From positions 1 through 47,231 of the forward strand of contig RDOE01000018.1 of assembly GCA_011364975.1 (NCBI GenBank): a stretch of DNA of 47,231 bases, in the 5' to 3' direction. The translations under genes were made by a program, and so were the position numbers. Origin of the DNA: Promethearchaeota archaeon (lineage in GTDB: Archaea; Asgardarchaeota; Lokiarchaeia; Sigyniarchaeales; SOKP01). Under the pieces are notes generated by a model, which saw only the letters and a program-made list of their open reading frames with translations, searched no databases and was not told the origin of the DNA. Numbering within the stretch: the stretch's first letter is position 1; the number at the start of each line of letters is the position of its first letter. Below are positions 24,181 through 32,943 of this stretch, piece by piece.

Positions 24181-25743
24181 ATGGCGCACAATTTAGAAGA
24201 TGTAGCAGGTATCGGAAAAGCAACTGCAGACAGATTAAGAGCAGCTGGAATTGACACTGTAGAAAAGTTGGCGAACTCAGATCCAGATATGTTAATCGAC
24301 CTTAAAATTAAGGGTGTCGGAGAATCAACTGCCCTTAAGTACATTAGTAATGCCAAAACACTTCTTGAAGATATACAAGACGCTATTCCATCTGATACCA
24401 AACAAGAAACAAAAATACCTAAGGAACCTGAGAAACAAAAAGTAGCTAAAAAACCAGATGAAGGGAAACTTAAATCCTTAAAGGAATTTCTTAAAAAACA
24501 AGCAGAATGCAATATTGGGTTAGTAGGGCACGTAGACCACGGCAAAACGACCCTGGTAAAAGCTTTGACTGGAGATTGGACAGATAGACATTCTGAAGAG
24601 CAAGAAAGAGGTATCTCAATAAAGCTTGGTTATTCAAATGCAACAATTCTTTATTGTTCTGTATGTGATGAATATTTAACTTCATATATGGCAGAGAAAG
24701 AAAAAGAACAAGGTAGACCTAAATTTACATGCCCAAAATGTTTAGAAACCTTAGAATTCAAAAGAAATATCTCATTTGTGGATGCTCCGGGACATGAAAT
24801 TTTAATGGCAACTATGCTTAGTGGTGCCTCATTAATGGACGGAGCTTGTTTGTTGATCGCAGCTGATGAAAAATGTCCTCAACCACAAACGAGAGAACAT
24901 TTGGCAGCATTAAACATCGCAGGAATTAAAAAAGTAATTATAATCCAAAATAAGATTGATGCGGTTTCTAAAGAACAAGCACAAGAGAATTATATGCAAA
25001 TAAAAAGATTCATAAAAGGAACTGTTGCTGAAAATGCTCCAATTATACCTGTTTCTGCTGTTTTTGGTGCAAACATAAACTTAGTAGTCCGAGCTTTTGA
25101 AGAGGTAATCCCAACTCCAGAATTAAAAGATAAGGAAGAATTTCAGTTTTTAGTAGCACGTTCTTTTGATATTAATCGTCCCGGTACAGAGATAGAGAAA
25201 TTGAAGGGGGGTGTTATTGGTGGTTCCGTATTAAAAGGGAAAATAAAAGTTGGTGAAGAGATAGAAATAAAACCTGGTTTAAGAACCAAAAATTTATACT
25301 CTCCAATCAAAACCAAAGTAATAAGCATCAGTCAGGGAAATAATTTACTTGAAGAAGCTAACCCTGGTGGTCTAATAGGCTTGGGAACAAAGCTAGACCC
25401 TGCGTTGACTAAAGGAGACTCTTTAATTGGTCATTTAGTTGGAAAACCTGATACTCTACCTCAAATTATATCTGAAGTTGAGCTTGAAGTTCATTTACTT
25501 GATAGAGTAATAGGAGCCGAGGTACAAATGAAAGTGCAACAATTAAAACATAATGAAAAATTATTGTTGGTCATAGGAACTGAAAAAACAGCTGGTACTG
25601 TAACTAAGATACTAAAAAATTCCTTTATCTTAAGTTTAAATCCTCCTATTTGCCCTCCAGAAAATTTTATATTTGCCATCTCTAGAATTATAAATCGGCG
25701 TTATCGATTAATCGGGTATGGTAAAATACTCAACCATAAATAG
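24181..25743 (+). CDS. eif2g: Translation initiation factor aIF2-gamma with N-terminal HhH domain
   Basis: This is a 520-residue protein. Residues 108-520 are a complete aIF2-gamma. G1 is GHVDHGKTT (116-124), and the G2 region is ERGISIKLGYS. The zinc knuckle is C159/C162 with C184/C187. G3 is DAPGHE (201-206), G4 is NKID, and domains II and III follow. It delivers initiator Met-tRNA to the small subunit as part of the aIF2 trimer. Residues 4-62 are an extra helix-hairpin-helix domain very like the N-terminal domain of RadA (LEDVAGIGKATADRLRAAG, then IKGVGESTALKYI). A charged linker (64-107) joins the two. Normal aIF2-gamma is about 410 residues with no such domain. The reading frame is continuous, and the ATG at 24181 is the only sensible start. 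Confidence 0.95.
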   Translation: MAHNLEDVAGIGKATADRLRAAGIDTVEKLANSDPDMLIDLKIKGVGESTALKYISNAKTLLEDIQDAIPSDTKQETKIPKEPEKQKVAKKPDEGKLKSLKEFLKKQAECNIGLVGHVDHGKTTLVKALTGDWTDRHSEEQERGISIKLGYSNATILYCSVCDEYLTSYMAEKEKEQGRPKFTCPKCLETLEFKRNISFVDAPGHEILMATMLSGASLMDGACLLIAADEKCPQPQTREHLAALNIAGIKKVIIIQNKIDAVSKEQAQENYMQIKRFIKGTVAENAPIIPVSAVFGANINLVVRAFEEVIPTPELKDKEEFQFLVARSFDINRPGTEIEKLKGGVIGGSVLKGKIKVGEEIEIKPGLRTKNLYSPIKTKVISISQGNNLLEEANPGGLIGLGTKLDPALTKGDSLIGHLVGKPDTLPQIISEVELEVHLLDRVIGAEVQMKVQQLKHNEKLLLVIGTEKTAGTVTKILKNSFILSLNPPICPPENFIFAISRIINRRYRLIGYGKILNHK

Positions 25744-25758
25744 CCCTTATTTTATACA

Positions 25759-26088
25759 TCAGTGAGAATAGGACAAGAAAATTTCTCTTATTTTGCCATT
25801 TATTAATTTTAGAGAAGGATCTACTTGGCTAAATATAGCTTGAATGGATTCAATTACCTCCTTATTTATATCTTCATTATTTGCTTTAGAAATAGTTTGC
25901 TTTGTTTCATATAGTATCAAAGTATCACCAGCTTTAGCAAGAAAATGTAAAATTACTTCCTTTTTTATATCCAAAGATAAATCTGATTGATTTTTAACAT
26001 CTTTAATCTCATAGAAAATTTCATCCATTATTCTTTTTGCTAAAAAACTCAAGAAATTCTCGATTTGATCAATAAAAATTACGATCAA
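25759..26088 (-). CDS. Hypothetical helical protein
   Basis: This 109-residue, mostly helical, acidic protein has no motif I recognise. It begins 6 bp after the membrane protein gene at 26095-27810 and is probably in its transcript. The start is uncertain: TTG at 26088 fits operon spacing, and the first ATG is 20 codons in. It converges with aIF2-gamma. Confidence 0.5.
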   Translation of the reverse strand: MIVIFIDQIENFLSFLAKRIMDEIFYEIKDVKNQSDLSLDIKKEVILHFLAKAGDTLILYETKQTISKANNEDINKEVIESIQAIFSQVDPSLKLINGKIREIFLSYSH

Positions 26089-26094
26089 CGCAAT

Positions 26095-27810
26095 CTAGCT
26101 ACGTTTTTTATAATTAAAATAAAATATAAGCCCAATAAATGTTGATATAGCACTAATACTTCCAAAAATTATAATCCAAAGAGGAAAATGTATAACATTT
26201 GACCGTATGATATTAACAAGACTAAAAGTATTAATTAATTCTTCCCTAACCAATCGCTCATTTTGATAAACTTTCACGGTATAATTACCATTAGGCACGT
26301 TTTCAATTATTATTTCTCCATTTTCATTCGAATAAGCTGGAGCCATTGGTTGGTTCAAATCGTTTGAAATATAAGTTCCATATAATTTTTCATAATAATA
26401 TAATTCTATTCTATTTCCTACCAAAGGCATATTAATATTATCTGTTAAGATAATTCTAAGATCGTTTGTTGCGCTATATTTTAACACAAATGGATTAGTT
26501 TCTCCTGCAATCATATAAGGGATAAACAACCGTAAACCCTTTCTTTTTACAGCGTTTCGAGTAAAAATTAGGCTATATTCTACTGATTGTTGAGAAACTG
26601 AGACAATTACATCGAAATAATTGATATCTCTTTTAAAAACCGAATAATTACCTACAACTTGATCTATAGTAATGGTATTCTCGATAAAGGTCACATTTTC
26701 TAAATATATATATTGGGGTCCTGAAATAATAGAAGGAATATATATTCTTTCCCGTATACTACGACCTTCCACTAATCTATCGATAGCCCAAGTAAAATCA
26801 ACGGGATCTATAAACATCATAGTGAAATTGACTTTAAAACTTAATTGAAACATTTTGAACCCAGCTGACATCGTAAAATTTAACCTATTATCGGATTCCA
26901 AAAAATTATTTACTTCTTTATCATCAATCGAAAGGTGGTGGTCAAAAAATAAATCCTTATCAAGTGGGTCAAGAATCAACTCAACCTCTAGATTTGTAGC
27001 AGGTACAGGTATCAACGTTAGATTAGAATAATATTTAGTTCCAGATAATGCAAACTCATAAGTAAAACTTGGACTAAATGTGTGTTGAGAACTAGTCATC
27101 TGTAATATATTCCCTGAATCTTGAATGATATGCCAATTTTCAAGCTCTAAAGTATATTCAAAAATGATATACATTGAGAAATTGTGAGAATTAGCTTTAA
27201 AATAATTCTTATATCCAAATTTAATAAAACCATCCGAATCTAAGGAATAATCTTCACTATTAAGCTCTTCAATAATAGATGATGATTGATTCTGAACTAA
27301 AAGATGCTTCAATTCACGGGGGTAGAGCCTGAGATTGTATATCAAAAATCCTTCTGAATTTTGAATTGAATTATTGTATTCTACACTAATACTTTCGTTC
27401 ATAAGAATAATTATTTTATTAGATTCTCTTACAGTATCATCTAAATTATTAAATTGAGCAATTTGAACGGTTTCAATATAAGACGTTTCATAATAAATTA
27501 TATCTAATGCCCCCGAGAGCAAATCATCATCCAATTCTGGAAATTTTATAGAATAGTTTACAATTCCCATTTCATTAAAATTCAATCTTGTAAGATTAAT
27601 ATTACCTAAACCATGTTCTTGAGTTTCCAAAATAGGTTTATAATCTTCTTTAGAAAAACTATTTAGTTTGGGCTCAAATATATTATTATTATTATTTATT
27701 TCTAAAGGAAAATAATTAAAATTTGGGTATAAACTGAGGAAAATAGGAAGAACAAAAACAAATATTATAATTAGTAAGTTTAAAATTTTCCTATATTTTT
27801 TATACATCAT
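26095..27810 (-). CDS. Secreted membrane-anchored beta-rich protein
   Basis: This is a 571-residue protein. A signal-anchor lies at residues 10-28. The large extracellular part is rich in Asn and strands, with many N-x-S/T sites. Near its C-terminal end (about 455-535) there is a carboxypeptidase-regulatory/Ig-like module (SNENGEIIIENVPNGNYTVKVY). A single transmembrane helix (about 543-563) and a short basic tail (YKKRS) follow. No enzyme motif is seen. The architecture is that of an archaeal surface or adhesion-like protein. It shares a transcript with the small gene at 25759. Confidence 0.7.
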   Translation of the reverse strand: MMYKKYRKILNLLIIIFVFVLPIFLSLYPNFNYFPLEINNNNNIFEPKLNSFSKEDYKPILETQEHGLGNINLTRLNFNEMGIVNYSIKFPELDDDLLSGALDIIYYETSYIETVQIAQFNNLDDTVRESNKIIILMNESISVEYNNSIQNSEGFLIYNLRLYPRELKHLLVQNQSSSIIEELNSEDYSLDSDGFIKFGYKNYFKANSHNFSMYIIFEYTLELENWHIIQDSGNILQMTSSQHTFSPSFTYEFALSGTKYYSNLTLIPVPATNLEVELILDPLDKDLFFDHHLSIDDKEVNNFLESDNRLNFTMSAGFKMFQLSFKVNFTMMFIDPVDFTWAIDRLVEGRSIRERIYIPSIISGPQYIYLENVTFIENTITIDQVVGNYSVFKRDINYFDVIVSVSQQSVEYSLIFTRNAVKRKGLRLFIPYMIAGETNPFVLKYSATNDLRIILTDNINMPLVGNRIELYYYEKLYGTYISNDLNQPMAPAYSNENGEIIIENVPNGNYTVKVYQNERLVREELINTFSLVNIIRSNVIHFPLWIIIFGSISAISTFIGLIFYFNYKKRS

Positions 27811-28091
27811 CTATCTTTGAGAATCTCTTCTTTACAACACAAAATTAAATAAAATTAATTAATTTTACTTAATGTTTTAAATTTTTCTTTAGTATTGTGT
27901 AATGTTTTCACTTGATAGTAATATTTAAATTTATTGAATATATGTTTATTTTACTTAAAAGAGCTATTAAAACCGTACAAAAAGCTATAAAGTCACATTA
28001 TAATTAAGAAAGAAGTTGAATTCAGTGGGATTCCAACACCCTTGATCAATAGATTATGTAGCTGTTTTAAAATTAGTGATCTACGATAAAT

Positions 28092-29477
28092 ATGACTCAA
28101 AATCCTAGCGAAAAAAGATTTTTAGAAGCTCTTGATAATGCTGTTGACTTATTTTCGGATCATGCGAAAAATGTTTATTCAAAAGTAATTGCAATCTCCC
28201 ATAATGATGCTGATGGAATAAGTAGTTTACAACTTATTCAAAATTTACTCCATAAAATAAATATTGAATACGATTATTTTATATATAATAGATCCAGTTC
28301 CTGGACCAATTATCTTAATGGAATTCTACCTAAGGTACAAAATAATAAAACTGCTTTTATTTTTACTGATGTTGGCTCTACACTTTCTGAGCTTATTCCA
28401 ATAATTAATAAAAGGAAAGAACATTTCTTTATTCTTGACCATCATGAAGTAGATGTTAATATTAATACTCAAAAGCTCCCAGATAATCTTATTTTTGTGA
28501 ATCCTACTACTTATGGGTATGATGGATTAGAGCATATAGCAGGAGCTTGTTTAACCTATATGTTTTCAAAACGAATTAAAGCTTCAATAACCAAGCAAGG
28601 ATGGCTAACAATCATTGGAATCGCTGGTGACTCTTTAAAGTCAATGGACAAACTTCAATCTTTTAATAGAGAGATCTATCAAGAAATACTTAATGAACAA
28701 CTTATTGAAGAAAATGAAGGATTAGCGTTATTCGGAGGAATGCATGAGAATATTAAAGATGGATTGAAGCATAGTATCTTACCTTATATAAAAGGTTGTG
28801 GAGGTGAACCTGACATAAAAATAAAATCTACTTTAGATGAGTTAGGTATAAATCCTACTAAAAAGCTAATTGATTTAGAAAAATCTGAAATTGAAAGCAT
28901 TTCAAATCAACTAAAAATCCCTATTGGGACTTATGCGCTTCTACCTCAAAAACAAGGATTATTAAGATTTGTATTTGAACACGCTTTATTATTAAACATT
29001 CTCTCATTTAAAAATATTAGTGCTGCTCTTTCAATAATACAACAAAAATCGATTACTAGATATGCTAAAACGATATATAATGAGTATATTGCCGAATTAG
29101 TTAAGAATTTGAGGTTACTTTCACAGGATTTGCCTCGTTATGAAACTGAAAAAGCAGTATTTATTGATGCAGGAAATGGTAAAATTACACCTAGTAGTTG
29201 GTCTGATACTGCTAGTTTTTCTACAGTAAATAATCTTCTCCCCCCAAATAAAATGGTATTTTTGGGAGGTCTTGAGAAAAAGACGCAAATGATAAAACTG
29301 AGTATAAGATGTTCCCGTGAATATTTGCAAAATAATAAGATGGGAGTGAATGAAATAATAAATAGAATAAAAGAAGAATTAGGCGGAACTGGTGGAGGCC
29401 ATAAACTAGCGGGAGGATTAAGATTATCTAAACCATCATTTAATATATTGAGAGAAAAAGTGGATCACATAATTTAG
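28092..29477 (+). CDS. RecJ-like DHH/DHHA1 phosphoesterase (GAN-like)
   Basis: This is a 461-residue protein. The DHH domain has SHNDADGISS (about residues 36-45), IFTDVGS and ILDHHE, with a fourth metal Asp in GIAGDS. A DHHA1 domain closes the protein with GGTGGGHKLAGGLRL. This is the archaeal RecJ-like set, which hydrolyses single-stranded DNA or RNA with Mn or Mg. One archaeal member, GAN, works with GINS at the replication fork. The family could also include nano-RNases, but the length fits the RecJ-like type. The DUF167 gene follows after 21 bp on the same strand. The 281-bp gap upstream is AT-rich; I see no RNA gene in it. Confidence 0.88.
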   Translation: MTQNPSEKRFLEALDNAVDLFSDHAKNVYSKVIAISHNDADGISSLQLIQNLLHKINIEYDYFIYNRSSSWTNYLNGILPKVQNNKTAFIFTDVGSTLSELIPIINKRKEHFFILDHHEVDVNINTQKLPDNLIFVNPTTYGYDGLEHIAGACLTYMFSKRIKASITKQGWLTIIGIAGDSLKSMDKLQSFNREIYQEILNEQLIEENEGLALFGGMHENIKDGLKHSILPYIKGCGGEPDIKIKSTLDELGINPTKKLIDLEKSEIESISNQLKIPIGTYALLPQKQGLLRFVFEHALLLNILSFKNISAALSIIQQKSITRYAKTIYNEYIAELVKNLRLLSQDLPRYETEKAVFIDAGNGKITPSSWSDTASFSTVNNLLPPNKMVFLGGLEKKTQMIKLSIRCSREYLQNNKMGVNEIINRIKEELGGTGGGHKLAGGLRLSKPSFNILREKVDHII

Positions 29478-29498
29478 ATAATATTATAAGGGAATATC

Positions 29499-29804
29499 AT
29501 GAGTTTTTTCCAAAAAATCTCCAATAAGGATGTTATTCTAAAAATTCATGCTAAACCGAATTCAAAAGTCCAGAAAATACAAAAATTCACAGAGGAAGAT
29601 CCATTTCTTTCAGTAATGCTTTGTTCTAAAGCTAGTAAGAATAAAGCTAATAAGGAGTTAGTTGAGCTATTTAGAACAAAATTCAAGATTAACTCAAACC
29701 AAATTGAAATTATCTCTGGAATAAAAAGTCAAACAAAAATGATAAAAATATCTTTTCTGGAGGAAACTTCTTTAAGGGACTTGATAAATAAACTCAAGGA
29801 ATAA
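29499..29804 (+). CDS. DUF167 / YggU family protein
   Basis: This is a 101-residue protein. The family signature is seen in LKIHAKPNSKVQKI near the start, SKASKNKANKELVELF in the middle and IEIISGIKSQTKMIKI at the end. This small alpha/beta fold occurs in all domains of life and has no firm function. It follows the DHH gene closely and is probably co-transcribed. Confidence 0.88.
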   Translation: MSFFQKISNKDVILKIHAKPNSKVQKIQKFTEEDPFLSVMLCSKASKNKANKELVELFRTKFKINSNQIEIISGIKSQTKMIKISFLEETSLRDLINKLKE

Positions 29805-29813
29805 TGTAGACAT

Positions 29814-30170
29814 TTAACTACCAATCTTTTTCATTTTTCCACATTTTAGGCAAGTGATAAAATGAGTCATACCTTCATCTGCTCTTCTGGTTTGCCGTGT
29901 TTCTAAATGTGCTTTATCATAACCACATTTGGGACATCTAAAGTTTTTGATTGTAGTTCGCAAATTTTTTTCTTTCCAATCTAAAACTTTTTGAATATTA
30001 ATAACTTCATCTCGTATAGGATGTTCGATAGTTGTTTTAATTTTATAAGAATCAGAATAGGTTTCAGAAAATGGTTTAATTGCACCACACTTGCACTTAA
30101 ACACTTTTTTCCCGTTTAATTTAGATGGAAGCATCATACTTCCACAATCGTTACAAAATTCCATATTCAT
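29814..30170 (-). CDS. tfs: Transcription factor S (TFIIS/RPB9-like)
   Basis: This 118-residue protein has two zinc ribbons: C6/C9 with C26/C28, and C79/C82 with C107/C110. The tip of the C-terminal ribbon carries RRADEG, with D98 and E99 the acidic pair that TFS inserts into the RNA polymerase funnel to stimulate cleavage of backtracked RNA. That makes it an active TFS rather than RpoM/RPB9 only. The length matches archaeal TFS. It converges with the DUF167 gene. Confidence 0.92.
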   Translation of the reverse strand: MNMEFCNDCGSMMLPSKLNGKKVFKCKCGAIKPFSETYSDSYKIKTTIEHPIRDEVINIQKVLDWKEKNLRTTIKNFRCPKCGYDKAHLETRQTRRADEGMTHFITCLKCGKMKKIGS

Positions 30171-30237
30171 TCAAGAAGATATTTTCATTTAATTTTTCAT
30201 ATATACATAATGCGAATTAAAATCAAATAGTTTTCTA

Positions 30238-31200
30238 TCATATTTTTAAGCCAAAAATTAACGCACAAAAAATGATACCTGCAATAAGATCTGCCGTAGT
30301 TCCTGGATTTAACCTGCCATTCTCTTTTTGTATTTTTTTATCATACTTTAATGCTAATTTTAGTCCTTTTTTAGTTAAAATACCATTATACTTTAGAATT
30401 TTTAAGGCTAAATTAGAAATATACATAGCAGATTTCTTATCGGCTTTTCTAATAATTAAAGTATCGGGGTGAACGCTAAGTAGCTTTAGATACGTATTTA
30501 CAATGGAGATATTCAAATCTTTAGTTTTATTAAACGTTTCGAAAAAGTATGGTAAACCTTCATTAATTATAATCTCAAATCCAGAAACATATTCTTGGCT
30601 AATTAAATCATAATGCATCGAAAATTGAAAAATTTCTTTCAGTCTTATATTGTCTTCTTTAAGTTGTTTGATGGATTGATTGTTATATACATCATACTTG
30701 GTAATATTGCCTAAACCCCCCGGGTTGCAAATTCGTATTGCCTCATATAAATTTATCGTATCTTCTAACGTAGCGTCATTTATTACTTTCTCAACTATCC
30801 TCTTGAACTCCTTAATAGAAGTAAACCCTAATTTAATACTAACTGCTGCAGCAGAGGCAAGAGGTGCTAAGATGAGAATATGCCCCAATATAACGTTTCC
30901 CCCTGATTGCCAATTCATCATATCCTCAGCAGCGTTCTTGAAGAATAACCCTAATCTGATAAAACTTAGGTCATCTTCTATATTCTTTACATTCTCGATT
31001 ACTCTGTCAATTAAAGATCTAAAATTCGGTTGAATTGCAACTATTCCTGCTAAGAAATGTTCATATTTTGTATTTTTAAAGTTTCTTGTTCTATGTACAT
31101 TTCCAATCTTCGGCCAACCGAATAGCTCCAAATGACTTGAAAGGTGTACACACCTAATTAAATCTTCAAAACTCTTAATATTAATTTGTATATGAGACAC
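30238..31200 (-). CDS. CitG-like triphosphoribosyl-dephospho-CoA synthase family protein
   Basis: This is a 320-residue helical protein. Family motifs include the GGNVILGHILILAPLA core (the CitG 'SGNxxLGxxLLxxPL' region), HPDTLIIRK near residue 237 and LNPGTTADLIAGIIF near the C-terminus. CitG makes the prosthetic-group precursor of citrate or malonate lyase. Archaeal homologues occur without these lyases and no lyase gene is seen here, so the true substrate is open. The start codon is GTG. It lies 49 bp downstream of eL22 on the same strand. Confidence 0.8.
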   Translation of the reverse strand: MSHIQINIKSFEDLIRCVHLSSHLELFGWPKIGNVHRTRNFKNTKYEHFLAGIVAIQPNFRSLIDRVIENVKNIEDDLSFIRLGLFFKNAAEDMMNWQSGGNVILGHILILAPLASAAAVSIKLGFTSIKEFKRIVEKVINDATLEDTINLYEAIRICNPGGLGNITKYDVYNNQSIKQLKEDNIRLKEIFQFSMHYDLISQEYVSGFEIIINEGLPYFFETFNKTKDLNISIVNTYLKLLSVHPDTLIIRKADKKSAMYISNLALKILKYNGILTKKGLKLALKYDKKIQKENGRLNPGTTADLIAGIIFCALIFGLKI

Positions 31201-31249
31201 TTTAGAACTAACATTATTTCATTCTACAATTATATAACTAAAAAAAGGA

Positions 31250-31561
31250 TTAATAATACGATAATTCCATAGCTTTTTTTTCCTTAATCATATAGCCCTC
31301 ATGATCTGCAGTTCTATAAGAAATTGGACGAAATTGATCCTTAATGTTTTTTTGATGAAGAAATTTTTTCAATCTTAGCTTTAGTGTTCTTTTAGACATA
31401 CTATGGGGGATTATAACCTCCACTTCGTTTGCTGTTCTGGATAACTCTATTTGAGGTAATTGTTCTGTTAAAAACCTTAATAAATCTTCCACGTGTTGTT
31501 CTTTTTCTAAACTTAAGTCTTTCACATTAATGATAAAACGTTTAGTTTCTGCATTACTCAT
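31250..31561 (-). CDS. rpl22e: Ribosomal protein eL22 (L22e)
   Basis: This 103-residue protein matches the eukaryotic large-subunit protein eL22. The N-terminal strand leads to a helix, VEDLLRFLTEQLPQIE, then a strand with NEVEVIIPHSMSKRTLKLR. The signature KKFLHQKNIKDQFRPIS corresponds to the eukaryotic 'KKYLKKNNLRDWLRV'. It lacks the acidic tail of the animal protein. eL22 is absent from most archaea and is known from some Asgard genomes. It sits between RuBisCO and the CitG-like gene, not in a ribosomal cluster. Confidence 0.88.
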   Translation of the reverse strand: MSNAETKRFIINVKDLSLEKEQHVEDLLRFLTEQLPQIELSRTANEVEVIIPHSMSKRTLKLRLKKFLHQKNIKDQFRPISYRTADHEGYMIKEKKAMELSYY

Positions 31562-31644
31562 AAAATAATCACTCTGTAGTTAAATTAAACGTATAATAAA
31601 ATTTTTTCCATTTTTAACTATAATTATTTAAAAATTAATCCTTA

Positions 31645-32919
31645 TCAAATAGGAGTTTCATCTCCCCATAACTTCAATGCTTGAGCTAATTCTTGATGGG
31701 TTTTTGCATAATCTTTTACAGTTATCTCTTTCATATATGCATCAATTGCTTGTCTTAATGCTTTAGCGCCGCTTTGCGTACCTCCCGGATGGCCTAAAAC
31801 TCCTCCTCCTGCTTGAATGACTATGTCCGTCGAAAGAAGATCCATTAATCTATGCATGATTCCGGGATGTAAACCTCCAGAACAAACACTAAATACAGGT
31901 TTTATTCCATACCAATCTTGTTCAAGCATTTCAAAATCGGTTACATTTGACCCCGAATAACATTTAATATAGTTATTTTTTACTTCGGTTCTTCCTCCCG
32001 CTAATTTCCCTAATCCTCCTATATGAAGTTGATCAACCCCTTGCATTCTAGCTATTTCAGCAAGTACCTTCATAGAAATGCCATGTTCAGGATTCCGATC
32101 GAATGCAGCATGAAATGCTCGATGAGCATGAATTGCCAATCCTAAGTCTTGGCAAATATCCCGTATTGTCTGCACAGATGACCAACCAGTGGTAAAGATA
32201 TCAATCATAATATACTCGTTGTTATAATCTTTTACCAATCGAGCCCGCTTTTTCATTTCTTCTACTTCAGCGGTTATATTTATTAAATAACTTTTTCTTT
32301 CTCCCGTTTCATTTTCAGCTTTATCTCTCATTTTCATGCTTAATTCAAGCCTCTCTTTGAATTTATTAAATTTCTGATTTGAGAGGTTCTCATCATCCTT
32401 AAGAAGATCTACCCCGCCTGACCATATTTCATATCCATGTTGAGCATGTTCTTCAGCGTAATAACCAACTTTAGGCTTTGGAACTGTGGCTGTAATCGGA
32501 CGTTTATCTATCTTTAAAATTTTTCTTATTCCATCTACACCAAATTGAGGACCTTTAAAAGATCTTATAATATTTAAGGGCCACTTCACATCAATGAGCC
32601 TTAAACCATCTAAAGCTTTCATCCCAAATACATTTCCTGCTATAGAACTTAAAATTTGTGGCATATTTCCTTCTTCAAATAAGTCATTAGGATATGCAAT
32701 TTTAACATATTCTCCATCAATGCTATATACCTTGGCACTTAATTCAATAATGTGGTCTGGAATTTTAAGGGCTGTCCATGTCCCATTACTACTTTCAGCA
32801 GCAACCCTAATAGCAACCTTCTCAACTGAGAATCCTTTTGCAGGTTTGATCTTAAACAAACATATAAGGTCCTCCTCGCTTGGATTATAATCTAAATCAA
32901 GAAAATCTTCATATTTCAA
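31645..32919 (-). CDS. rbcL: RuBisCO large subunit, type III (archaeal)
   Basis: This 424-residue protein has all the catalytic residues I can check. These are E42 in the ESSNGTWT loop, N96 in GNVFGMK, K148 in TVPKPKVG, and the carbamylation/metal set K174, D176 and E177 in LLKDDEN. H266 and R267 (HAHRAFHA), H299, K305 in loop 6 (GLGKLAGG), S347 in CSGGLHPG and the phosphate loop GGGVLGHPGG complete the set. It is therefore an active carboxylase rather than a RuBisCO-like protein. Archaeal type III enzymes convert ribulose-1,5-bisphosphate from nucleotides, with CO2, to 3-phosphoglycerate. The upstream gene makes that substrate. The start is TTG with AAGTGAT upstream. It lies 24 bp downstream of the isomerase gene. 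Confidence 0.96.
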   Translation of the reverse strand: MKYEDFLDLDYNPSEEDLICLFKIKPAKGFSVEKVAIRVAAESSNGTWTALKIPDHIIELSAKVYSIDGEYVKIAYPNDLFEEGNMPQILSSIAGNVFGMKALDGLRLIDVKWPLNIIRSFKGPQFGVDGIRKILKIDKRPITATVPKPKVGYYAEEHAQHGYEIWSGGVDLLKDDENLSNQKFNKFKERLELSMKMRDKAENETGERKSYLINITAEVEEMKKRARLVKDYNNEYIMIDIFTTGWSSVQTIRDICQDLGLAIHAHRAFHAAFDRNPEHGISMKVLAEIARMQGVDQLHIGGLGKLAGGRTEVKNNYIKCYSGSNVTDFEMLEQDWYGIKPVFSVCSGGLHPGIMHRLMDLLSTDIVIQAGGGVLGHPGGTQSGAKALRQAIDAYMKEITVKDYAKTHQELAQALKLWGDETPI

Positions 32920-32943
32920 TCAATATCACTTTTTTAATAGGTG

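Noticed and set aside
27811-28091. A possible tRNA or C/D RNA before the DHH gene
   Set aside because: No cloverleaf arms, T-loop or C/D boxes could be placed; only AT-rich spacer with a short G-rich patch.
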